From Penium margaritaceum (Eukaryota; Streptophyta; Zygnematophyceae; Desmidiales; Peniaceae), in assembly GCA_023375785.1 (NCBI GenBank), contig SZWC01009497.1, positions 39,460 through 60,435 on the forward strand: a DNA stretch of 20,976 nucleotides, read 5' to 3'. Below are positions 1 through 8,483 of this stretch, piece after piece. The notes beneath the pieces are model-generated. The model did no database searches, had not been told where the DNA came from, and worked only from the letters and a program-made list of their open reading frames with translations. Numbering within the stretch: the stretch's first letter is position 1; every line of letters starts with the position of its first letter. A program made the position numbers and the translations under genes.

Positions 1-36
<36 letters not shown>
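1..36. repeat. (GA)18 dinucleotide microsatellite
   Basis: Eighteen perfect GA units open the window and stop abruptly at ACAC. The tract may extend to the left of the window. It directly precedes the first recognisable gypsy gag sequence. Confidence 0.97.
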
Positions 37-38
<2 letters not shown>

Positions 39-59
39 ACTATCGAGTGAACCCTAGAT

Positions 60-900
60 TTTATCAGCACTTCACGAGCCGTTTGGTCCCGCAAAGTCCA
101 AGGGACCCATGGTCAGATGTGGCTGACGAGTTTGGAGGTCTAATTCACTGTTGGGTTCAACAATGACACAAAGAAAATTGACCTTGCAGTCTCATTTTTG
201 CATGGCACAACTTTGAGTTGGTAATCCTATCTAAGAACCATCCAATGGCAGCAGGAGACCGGCAAAGCCCAATCAACAGCTTAGGCGACCTCTCTCACAT
301 CATCGACCACAGGAGCACTACCTCTCAAGCAGATCAATCCAATGTGGCACGACTCTCTCATCGCACTGAAAACATGGAGCAACTTCGCACACAATACGCT
401 TGCTCTTTCTGGGAAGCAGAATAAGAAGTCTGAAGCATGGTACAGAATCCAATGTTTGTGTCAGCATTCCACCATGGCGGAGTACGTTCGACGTTTCCAT
501 GAAATCATCACCGACTGTGACCTAATCCCTGATGAATTGTGTTTCTACTACAAAAACTGCCTCAATCGAGGTTCGATGAGCAATCAAAAATTTTGGCATC
601 CAAGGCTACCTTCTGTAAATGATCGCAATAGCTGATTGCATCGACAACACAGACTAAAATGCTCAGATGTAGGAATCAAATGGCCGGCGACCATAAAGCA
701 ACAATTCTTATCATGGCGGAGGAAATTCACAGTCAACAGAAACCTTGTCATGGGTGGAGATTGACGCCGTCCATCAACACAATCAACAGCCTTGCTTGGC
801 TTGAGGGAAGCCGCGTCATATTGCGCGTGACTGTTAAAAATGGCATCAGTAAACCAAAAAGGGGGGAAGCCGCAGAAAAAAATTGAGGAGTTCGGGAATA
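60..900 (+). pseudogene. Ty3/gypsy gag (capsid) remnant
   Basis: Gag forms the cytoplasmic virus-like particle that packages the element RNA. Reading the + strand with frame changes gives a capsid-like stretch: IDLAVSFLHGTTLSW near 175-221, ended by TAA, then AWYRIQCLCQHSTMAEYVRRF near 435-495, which matches the Retrotrans_gag pattern in which a 'S-x-A-E-Y-V-x-x-F' helix follows a Gln/Cys-rich helix. The next residues (ITDCDLIPDELCFYY) continue that pattern. From about 835 a basic, Lys/Gln-rich segment resembles a gag C-terminus, but no CCHC zinc knuckle is visible. Several stops and at least two frameshifts make it non-functional. No authentic start codon can be assigned because the N-terminus lies near the window edge. 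Confidence 0.7.
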
Positions 901-1093
901 GCAAAGGCCAGGAGTAGAGGGAAAGGCTCCTATCTGGTAAAAACAATCTGGGCTGACCGATCACCCATCTAAGCGGCTCACATCACCGCAGATGAGGGAT
1001 TTTGAGATTGTAAAGTACAACGAGGGATACAAGGATGACCAATCAGTGATAGAACTATGGGTACAACCGAGGGGCTGTAAAAGTTGCAGTTGA

Positions 1094-1632
1094 GTACTGG
1101 CAGTACTGGATCGAGGAGCTTCTAAAAACTTTGTCAACAAAAAATGGTTCAGAAGCTGGGTTTGCAGACCAAACCAGGGATGTTTGAAGAGAAACTTGTC
1201 AAAGGACAACAGCAGATCTGCCGACTTCGCAAACCACTCCGACTGTAAATTGGATATCTGCACGATGCAACGGTCTGGATGACTTTCCCAATAAGCAACC
1301 ACAAAATCATCCTCTGAATTTTTTTTGTATACCAGCACAATCCATGGGTAGACTAGAGCAGTGGGCCAGTCTACATCAGCATTGTAGGCAAAAAAATGAC
1401 ATCTGCCTCTTGTCGAGTGACCAACAATGCAATGGCGGTTATGGGAGGCAACAGGGGTGGGAGCAGTAGAGGAAGTTGCGGCAGTCATAAAACACCAACC
1501 GATGTTTCTGGAAGTGGCCATGCGGTACCTGAAATATTGAGCTGAAGCGTGAAGGGGACCTATCGGATGAGCGATCACGAGCCGGCCGATCTCAAGAGGC
1601 AGCTAAGGGAGATGCTTGGTCAGGGATTCATC
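1094..1632 (+). pseudogene. Ty3/gypsy pol, part 1: protease and start of reverse transcriptase
   Basis: The aspartic protease that matures Gag-Pol is seen from 1,094: VLAVLDRGASKNFVNKKW. The usual catalytic triplet D-S/T-G is D-R-G here (GAT at 1,109, CGA at 1,112), so the site is damaged. A frameshift near 1,150 moves the frame to KLGLQTKPGMFEEKL and on to a segment resembling the retropepsin C-terminus. From about 1,558 the sequence TYRMSDHEPADLKRQLREML followed by GQGFI matches the conserved start of gypsy reverse transcriptases (Y-R-M-S-P-x-E-L ... L-x-x-G-F-I). It stops exactly at the hAT insertion point and resumes at 5,273. The gene is broken by several stops and the transposon. Confidence 0.82.
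1625..1632. repeat. Left 8-bp target-site duplication of the hAT element
   Basis: GATTCATC here and GGTTCATC at 5,265-5,272 flank the hAT element and differ at one base. Eight base pairs is the normal hAT duplication length. The octamer lies within codons for Gly-Phe-Ile of gypsy reverse transcriptase. Confidence 0.82.
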
Positions 1633-1667
1633 CAAGTCTGTAAGCCGAATAATGAGAGTCAATGACG

Positions 1668-1710
1668 GGACTCACGAGTCTGAGTCCAAGTCCGGACTTG
1701 GGAGTCGAGT
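1668..1710. repeat. Left subterminal repeats of the hAT element
   Basis: A cluster of short palindrome-like units built on GACTC and GAGTC: GACTCACGAGTC at 1,669-1,680, then GAGTCCAAGTCCGGACTTGG and AGTCGAG. The same motif family recurs at the right end (5,083-5,262). Such subterminal repeats bind transposase in well-studied hAT elements; binding here is inferred. Confidence 0.7.
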
Positions 1711-3546
1711 TTCATGGTTCGCAGTCGCGTTATGAATCGTGAGTCCACGGCCTGGGGGGAGGGGTGCAATAATGACGATGGGGTCGGTTTGACCCTCGGC
1801 ACCTGAACAAATGTTGTCAGTGGAGCCTTGTTCCCCCCTCCCTCTTGGTCTCCACCCCCCTCGCTTTGAGTATTAGAGGTACACTGTGCAAGACTGCCCG
1901 GCATCGTCAGGTAGTTTTGACTAGATCCCTCGCTGCCCGAGGCCTGAAACCCTCTCCCGTCACCTGACGGGCTAGGGTCTTAGCCCATTGACCAGGCAGG
2001 GTCACCCACTTCGCTGAAGCCCCCGCTTCACAACAGGATTCCGCCTGGCTCTAGCTCCTCCTGGAGTCTAAATCATTTGTCCTCCCACTCTGTAGCCAGT
2101 TCTCCTTCCATCATGGAGAAGCCAAAAGACACTCTGGCAGTGTCCTCCTCAAAGCAGATGGTTCAAGAAACGTTGAACCCATAGATGCAGTTACTAGACA
2201 AGCGCACGAAAAAGTTGTCCGTCATATGGACGGTCTTTGAGTACGTCATCATCAAGGAAGAACCACGGACGTGGTGCACCTTGTGTCCCAAAGTAATCAC
2301 AGGCCTGAAGGGGTCCTTTGCAATGACCGATGGCCAGACAAGCTCTATGTGGAGGCATGTCCGCAAGGACCACAACGAGCGCTGGAAGTGATGGACGCGT
2401 AGCAGTACTTGGAGAGGGCAACGGGTACTACTGCTGTGGTTGCCTCAGACATCGACCACACTAATACGGCGTTGACGTGTGAGGTGGCAGGTGTGGGTGT
2501 GCGTTTGAACAAAAATTGTTTTCAGAGCTGTATTTGGAAGCATGTGGTCAACAGGAACCAGTCCTTGTCCGTTGAGTCCCACTGGCTAAAGGTAGCATTC
2601 CTTCACTACAATTCCTTTGCCATCCTCCCTAGCTGCATCACACTCACACGCCTCATCAGGAATTGTACCACATCATTCAGGAAGAAGCTGAGAAAGATGT
2701 TTACCCTTGTGAGTATGTGGATCTCATTCAAAACAGACGGTTGGTAGAGTGATGCCAACCATAAATACTTGGGCACAACCTGCCACTGGATTTCAAAGTA
2801 GCATATGCAAAGTGTGGCACTTATTTTTACCTCCTGCTCAGATGATGCCACTGCTGTAGCTATCTTTGATCTCTTCTCTACCGTCGTGAAGGAGTGGGGA
2901 GTATGGGACAAGATGTACTGTCTCACAGTGGACGACACGGTGAACAATAGCATGGTGGATAACTTCTTGGTGCCCCAGAATGACAAGTTCAGCAAAGATG
3001 GGCACATCCGTTGCATGGACCTTGTTGGGAAAGATCTCATTACGGTCCCTGAGGTGGAGGAGCATCTAAAGACTGTGCCTGACATTGTGAGCTCCATCAG
3101 CTGCTCGGCCAAGAGGGAGTTCTTGGTGCTGAATGCATGTCATGCGCATGGATTGACCCACTTGTCTTTGCACCAGGATAGACCAACACATTGGAATTCA
3201 ACACTAGAGATGTGTGCATGCGTGGTGAATTTCAAGGATGTGTTGGATAAGTGGTTGTAGCCTCAAGAGCCCAACCCCATCCCAAGCGGGCAGGGGTGGG
3301 AGCGGCTTGGCCTTGTCGTTGCAATCCTCAAGCCCTTTCAAGGACTTTGCTGAGAATATTGTAGGTCAAGATTTCCCCACGCTTTCCCTTGTCCTTCCGT
3401 TTTTCAGTAACACCTTGCAGCGCCTCCATGGCTGGCGCCTGAAATTTGGGGCATCCGAGAAGACGCATGAGAGGAACACAGTTCTTGATGCCAACAAGAT
3501 ACTCCTGCTGGTGATGGAGCCGGGCCTGAAGAGCTTTGTGGACAAG

Positions 3547-3757
3547 GTGAGATGGTGATGCGGATGTGGCTGTGGTGATGGTGATGGGGCTGTTGCTGTG
3601 GCTGTGGTGATGGTGATGGGGCTGTTGCTGTGGCTGTGGTGATGGTGATGGTGCTGTGGCTGTGGTGATGGTGATGGGGCTTTGGCTGTGGTGATGATGA
3701 TTGGGTTATGGTACTGCTCCTAACGTCATGCTTTGCATTTATGTCTCTGTGGTGCAG
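3547..3757 (+). other. Intron 1 of the hAT transposase
   Basis: The donor AAG|GTGAGA and acceptor GTGCAG|TTG bound a 211-bp interval. Coding on both sides is transposase-like (ending SFVDK, resuming LEEYVKKASL), and joining them keeps the frame at phase 0. Most of the interval is a GTGATG/GCTGTG minisatellite rather than protein-like sequence. Prediction only; no transcript evidence. Confidence 0.75.
3555..3705. repeat. Minisatellite inside the transposase intron
   Basis: Units combining TGTGGCTGTGGTGATGGTGA with TGGGGCTGTTGC recur with a period of about 32 bp, then in shorter variants that lose the GTTGC part. On the - strand it reads as a His/Ser/Thr/Pro-rich open frame, which I take as a repeat artefact. 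Confidence 0.85.
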
Positions 3758-3853
3758 TTGGAGGAGTATGTGAAGAAGGCCAGCTTGCGACACGTGGTGG
3801 CAACCGAGCTAGACCCAAGGTTCTGCTTCCGCTTCTTTCAGGGGGTCCATGAG

Positions 3854-4007
3854 GTGAGGTGGAGGGTGTGTTGCTGGAGTAGGGTGGTGGTGGTGGTATC
3901 ATATTCATCTCATTTTCAGTTTAAGTTTCAGAATCTACGTTCTCCTTTGCAAGTGCTGCTTCAGTTTCTGATTTATTCTTTCTTTTTTTGGCTGACCCTT
4001 TTTGCAG
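3854..4007 (+). other. Intron 2 of the hAT transposase
   Basis: The donor GAG|GTGAGG and acceptor TTTTTGCAG|CTG, with a strong pyrimidine tract just upstream, bound 154 bp of T-rich, non-coding-like sequence. Flanking exons read ...FFQGVHE and LLSIKKTVELELKIMES in one frame (phase 0). Prediction from sequence alone. Confidence 0.78.
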
Positions 4008-5082
4008 CTGCTCAGCATCAAGAAAACAGTGGAACTGGAGCTGAAAATCATGGAGTCATGAAGTCCTATTTGCAAGGGTGTATTCCAAAAGGGAAGCCAA
4101 AGCAGCAGCAGTACCAATAGAGGAGGCAACAAGGGCTGCAGCAGAAGCAGCAAAGGCAGCAGAGGATGACATAGTGCCGGAGGATGTGTCTGGCGGTAGA
4201 ACCCTTGCTGTAGCTACATAAAGCAGTCAGCCACAGGACCTCAGTGGTCCTGCTGTAGCCGCCAAGCGTGGACGATGGAAGTGCAAGGAATTTAGCATGC
4301 TAGAAGTTGCCTTAGAAGACCCCATGGAAGACGTGTTCGAGGAGCCCGAGGTGGAGGAGAAGGTAGTGGCTCCACATGCGTTTGAGGAGGAGATGGAGGC
4401 ATTTTCTAGGGGAAGATGTAAGATGGATTTCTTGAGGTTTCAAAAAGAGCAGCAGCTGTACTATTCAACATTTGTATGCTGTATACTTCACATTCTGGCC
4501 GTGACTGCCACCAGCACTCCCAGTGAGAGAATGTTCTCGCTGGGAGGCCGGATGGTTACTAACTTCTGCCACTCGTTGTCACAGATCACTGTGCAGGATC
4601 TACTGTGTTTGAAAACATGGATGAATGATCCGGCATTGACATAATTCACTGTCCATCCCTTGGGTACCATCTGTGAGGAGCTAGAAGAGGTGGAGCACAA
4701 GGAGAGGGCGGCCAGGAGGGCTACCTGGATAGCAGAAAAGAGTAGGAGACTAGTAGTAGCAGTTTCTTCCAACTTTAATGGTTATGGAGGAGAGGATGGA
4801 GTACAGGGAGAAAGGGCAGACAATAGTGACAATAGGGAGGACAGTGGCAGTAAGGAGGATGAGAATGACCATGAAGGAGAGGGTGATGATGAGAATGAGG
4901 AAAGGGAGGAAAATGATGTGGTAGAGATGGAAAAGTGGATAGCATGCTTGTCCCACATGCAATACATTCATAGCAATGAGAGAACAGGTCATACTGATCA
5001 TGGCAACAAATTTTTGTTCTGGAAGCAAGAGAAAAATTTATAATTGTACCATGTGACTGAAACAGAGACATTGAGAACGCAT

Positions 5083-5262
5083 GGACTCGCAAGTCAGAAT
5101 GACATAGAATTGCGAGTTTTGGGACTCGCGAGTCTGAACCTGGACTTGCAAGTCCGAGTCCGGTCACGGACACGGACTCTCGAGTCTGAGTCAAGGCCCA
5201 GATCTGGACTCGTGATTAGAGTCCTCTGTCCAGAATGGGGATTCTGGACTCGTGAACACCCT
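5083..5262. repeat. Right subterminal repeats of the hAT element
   Basis: At least six variants of a palindromic 13-14-mer: GGACTCGCAAGTC (5,083), GGACTCGCGAGTC (5,122), GGACTTGCAAGTCC (5,142), GGACTCTCGAGTC (5,174), GGACTCGTGA (5,206) and GGACTCGTGAACACCC (5,247, merging into the terminus). They match the left-end cluster at 1,668-1,710. Confidence 0.82.
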
Positions 5263-5264
5263 TG

Positions 5265-5272
5265 GGTTCATC
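5265..5272. repeat. Right 8-bp target-site duplication of the hAT element
   Basis: GGTTCATC, one mismatch from GATTCATC at 1,625-1,632. Gypsy coding sequence resumes directly after it. Confidence 0.82.
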
Positions 5273-6850
5273 AGACCTCCCACGTCACAATACATGTCAA
5301 CTGTAATTGTTGTGAAAATGAAAACCGGAGAGATACATATGTGCGTGAATTACCAAGCTTTGAACGACATCACTAACAAGAACCACTACCCTCTTTCACG
5401 AGCAGATGAACTTTTTGACCAATTTGTGGGGCCCATATTTTCGGAACTATTGATCTACGAAGCGGATATAATAAAATCATTAGCGTATCTGATAAAGACG
5501 TCGAGAAGATGTCATTCCACACCAGATACGAGCACTTTGAGTTCACAGTTACGCCATTTTGAATCATACATGCCCTTGTAGAATTCATGGCAGCGATGAA
5601 CAACATATTCCATCCGTACCTCAGTGATTTTTTCATTTTTTATCTTGACAACATCCTCGTATAAAGCCACACCCGGAGCTGCAAAATGGACATCTTCGAA
5701 AAGTTCTTGAAATGCGACTTTTGTCAATGTTTTTTTGAGAATTGGGCCACATCATTGGCAGCATACAGATCACCATGGTCCTAACAAAAGTGGAGACATT
5801 CGTTGACTGGCTGGCACTCACAAATGTCCGGAACGTCCGAGTGTTTTTGGTCTTCTACAATTACTACCGTTAATTCCTAAAGGACAACGCTCGGGTACCT
5901 GTGCCTCTCTTTGATTTCACCGTAAAATTTGAGTGGAATTGGGAGGAAAACAGACAAGAAGCTCTCAAATCTTTGAAAAACACTCTGACCTTGGCACCAA
6001 CCTTACGGTTGGTAGATTCAATGGTGGACTACGTTATGGCCACCGACACTTCCGATAAAGGAATCGGGGCCACTCTCCTCCAAGAAGATGATGGTGGAGA
6101 ACAGCTTGCATACATGTCGTGAAAGCTACGCAGGCCGGAGCACAACTACGCATTGAACAAGATGCTCATAGGCGTTCATGCGTTAAAGACATGGTGGTGC
6201 TACATGGAATGGTAACGATGCATCATTTGCACCAACCATCACGCGCTGAAATATCTCAAGACTTAGCCAAATATGAGTCGTCAGCAAACTCAATGGATTG
6301 AGTTCCTTAAGTCCAAACTTGAGTACAACATCGAGTGTCAGCCTAGAAAAACTAATCTTGCGGACTCTCTTTGTCGGTGACTGGATTTTATGGCCGAGAG
6401 AAACACGTTACTCATTGAATAAGACCTGTATCTTGCGAGGTTGTTTGCGAAGGGTTACGAAGAGTTCCGCGAACATGACAAAGCTAATTTCTTGTTCAAC
6501 GACCCTACTGGCGGAGGAGATTCACTCGCGAGGTTGTTATACCACCAAATGAGGAGTTACAAAGAATTATATTGGAGGAATTCCACGATACCCGCCAAGG
6601 TGGAGGTTTTGGCAAAGGCAAGATGCTCAAGAAGCTAGCAAAATACTACTGTTTGGACAAGATGCAGTCTGACGTGTCATCCTTCCTCAAAATGTGCGAC
6701 ACTTGTCATAGATAAAAAAATTACATCACACGAGGCCACCCGTTCTAATTCAACGCCTATGTAGTCTGACGAATCCGTGGACCGACATCAGCATGTGTTG
6801 ACATGGGGTACCCCTTGCCATGAGTGCCGTTGATCGTACTCCCCCGTTTG
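5273..6850 (+). pseudogene. Ty3/gypsy pol, part 2: reverse transcriptase, RNase H, start of integrase
   Basis: The reverse transcriptase continues from the hAT junction: RPPTSQYMSTVIVVKMKTGE, then MCVNYQALNDITNKNHYPLS and ADELFDQF, all conserved gypsy blocks. After frame changes, DKDVEKMSFHTRYEHFEF and NNIFHPYLSDFFIFYLDNIL follow. The catalytic Y-L-D-D is Y-L-D-N here (AAC at 5,650), followed by TAA at 5,659. RNase H starts near 5,930 (FEWNWEENRQEALKSLKNTL) with ATDTSDKGIGATLLQEDDGG near 6,040 and LKYLKT near 6,250. The integrase zinc domain spans about 6,570-6,712: E-E-F-H-D is kept, the usual second His of G-G-H-x-G reads Gly, and C-D-T-C is kept. The integrase core cannot be traced beyond about 6,850. 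There are many stops and frameshifts. Confidence 0.85.
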
Positions 6851-7384
6851 ACCACTGAAGAGTGGTTGAATACCTAATATGACTTTTGATTTGGATTCCT
6901 TGGATTTTTCCATGCAGGATCGAGCTTTGAATCGCTCAATTTGAGTGAGTATTCAGAAAGTTAGCCTAGCCTGAAAATCGGGTGTTGGGCAGGTGGAATC
7001 TGGTACCCGCCATGGGTGGCGGGATAATCCACCGCCACTGATCCGCGTTCATTCCTAATGGGCTCCAAAGGCACCAGGGGAATGAATGAGGTAACTAGAA
7101 GGAACTCCTTGACCAGGGCGAACTTCTCCTTGACTTCTGGGCGATGGAAGGCTCTTCGACGGGTCATCGTCGAAGCGCCTCCTGTTGCCAAGAGTGCAAG
7201 GCCAGGTGGACGGCTCCATAAAGGGTTACTTCAACGGCTGTAGCAGGGGCTCTACTGCTCTGTTTTGGGTGTTCTTGATGCGTTGGAAAGCTTAGATCAC
7301 ATGCTATAATGATCTGATGTAATCTAACTATGCTAACTAACAAAAATGTGTTTCGATGTAGTCCTATTGAATACAACGTGTTCT
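6851..7384. other. Unassigned spacer between gypsy and copia A remnants
   Basis: No family is recognised. On the - strand an open stretch (about 7,250 to a stop at 6,961) encodes a protein-like segment including RRRAFHRPEVKEKFALVKEF and FIPLVPLEPIRNERGS, without an obvious ATG at its beginning. It could be a fragment of another element or of a host gene, or chance. No terminal repeats were seen. Confidence 0.4.
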
Positions 7385-8483
7385 GTATCCATCGAGGATC
7401 ACAGAGGCCTGCCCTCGACAGTGAAGTCACAAGTTGGTAGAGGAAACGAGGTACCGTACGCACCGGACTACAGCCTCAAGCACCTGTCTGCGTGGCGCCT
7501 ATGAGAACTGTGCAAGCAGGTTGACCGTGAAGGCGATGTCCGGACGTGTCGTCGTGGCCAAGTACATGAGTGATTCAATGACCCAAAAGTACAAGGTCAC
7601 ATTGACTAGCTCCTTCAGCTTTGTTGGATCATCGACCTTCAGAGCGTCTTGTCCGTCCGGGATGTGTTCCTCCTGATGGACCAGGAGTATCCACCAAACA
7701 CGATCACGGACAATCTGCATACCCTGTAGCCACTTCTATGGTCTTTCATTTTGTATGTCAATTGTAGCATGCCTTCGGCTGCTTCGACAACCTTCAAATC
7801 AGGCGAGACGATCAGAAGGTTGTCAACGTAGACCAAGATGGATGAGAATGGGTAGTGGTCTGGGAGAGAAAAACTGATGGATCCGTAGCAGTCTGGACAT
7901 TGCCTGCTTGTAGGACCATGCCGGTAATCCCCTTATTCGAGCATCTAGGCGACCACTTTAGGCTGTACAACGCTTTCTGTAGCTGGTACACACGGCCGGT
8001 GCCATCCTCGAAGCCTGGGGGCTAAACCATGTAGATTTCTTCTTCCAGCTTTCCATGTAGGAACATATTTCTTATGACTATTTGGTGGAGTTCCCAGTCG
8101 TGTTGGGCCACCTGGGACAGCAGACCGAGAGTCGTGGTCTTGCATCCAACTGGTGCAAAGGTTTCAGTGAAATCGATTCACTCCACCTGAGAGAATCCCT
8201 TCGCAGGCAATGTTGCTTGGTAGCAATCAACTGTGTTGTCTGACTTGAGTTTTGCCCACAAGACCCACTTGGCCTGAACTGCTTTCGGTCCGGGCGGCAA
8301 GTCTACAAGGTCGTAGACACCATGCTCATTGACAGCCGCCAGCTCAGCCTCGCATTCTCTGCACCAAAGTGCCGTGTCTCGCCCAGCTAGAACCTGCCGC
8401 AGTGTGCTGGGGTCTGGCATCACTCCCGCCACACTGGGGTCAGGGGCCGTTGTGCATTGCATGTGGCCAAGGAATAGGCCCAA
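7385..8483 (-). pseudogene. Copia A reverse transcriptase and start of RNase H
   Basis: The RVT_2 N-terminal part reads PSTLRQVLAGRDTALWCREC, AVQAKWVLWAKLKSDNTVDC and AKGFSQVE, then TGA at 8,178. The same frame goes on with IDFTETFAPV, DWELHQ, FLHGKLEEEIYMV, TAG, PPGFEDGTGRVYQLQKALYS. The YVDD active site reads Y-V-D-N near 7,825. After a frame change, QIVRDRVWWILLVHQ joins EEHIPDGQDALKVDD directly. Compared with element B, about 25 residues are missing at that point. The end reads SLMYLATTTRPDIAFTVNLL, a stop, then a faint RNase H start (about 7,385-7,470) before similarity is lost. It is non-functional through stops, frameshifts, an internal deletion, a changed catalytic residue and truncation. 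Confidence 0.85.

Larger units (their letters stand above)
2113..5043 (+). pseudogene. hAT transposase, broken, with two introns
   Basis: Cut-and-paste transposase of the hAT superfamily. The ATG at 2,113 has A at -3 and G at +4. A TAG at 2,182 interrupts the frame. Next comes a BED-type zinc finger (W-C-T-L-C ... W-R-H-V-R-K-D-H, about 2,275-2,380). After a frame change, the DDE domain shows F-K-T-D-G-W near 2,730 (first Asp) followed by TAG, a second TAG at 2,799, and C-L-T-V-D-D-T-V-N-N near 2,920 (second Asp region). P-T-H-W-N-S-T lies near 3,185 (family form P-T-R-W-N-S-T). Another frameshift near 3,250 leads to F-P-T-L-S-L-V-L-P. Two introns follow (3,547-3,757 and 3,854-4,007). The hATC dimerisation domain contains ATSTPSERMFSLGGRMV near 4,505-4,555. 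An in-frame TAA at 4,642 separates it from an acidic tail ending at 5,043. At least four stops and two or more frameshifts make it inactive. Confidence 0.88.
1633..5264 (+). mobile_element. hAT-superfamily DNA transposon, non-autonomous by decay
   Basis: The element is 3,632 bp. Its right end, read inward, starts CAAGGGTGTTCACGAGTCC, a typical hAT-type terminus. The left end starts CAAGTCTGT, matching at CAAG and TGT only, so the terminal inverted repeat is decayed. Imperfect 8-bp duplications flank it. Both ends carry repeated palindromic GGACTCGCGAGTCC-like motifs, as expected for subterminal transposase-binding sites of hAT elements. Inside is one degenerate transposase gene on the + strand with BED, DDE and hATC domains. 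Removing the element plus one duplication copy leaves the gypsy frame continuous, which independently fixes both boundaries. Confidence 0.88.
37..6850 (+). mobile_element. Degenerate Ty3/gypsy retrotransposon, split by a hAT insertion
   Basis: On the + strand the order gag, protease, reverse transcriptase, RNase H, integrase zinc domain is the Ty3/gypsy order (integrase last). All domains are broken by stops and frameshifts. A 3.6-kb hAT transposon (1,633-5,264) separates the N-terminal reverse transcriptase from the rest. Neither LTR can be identified: the left end lies at or beyond the window edge, and coding similarity is lost in integrase at about 6,850. The element is therefore truncated on at least the right side. 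Family assignment rests on domain order and motifs read by eye. Confidence 0.85.

Noticed and set aside
584-964. 126-codon - strand frame
   Set aside because: No recognisable features; it lies antisense to decayed gypsy gag.
961-1578. 205-codon - strand frame
   Set aside because: It is antisense to gypsy protease and reverse transcriptase motifs on the + strand, which have clear family patterns.
3404-3793. His/Thr/Ser-rich - strand frame
   Set aside because: It is the reverse reading of the intron minisatellite.
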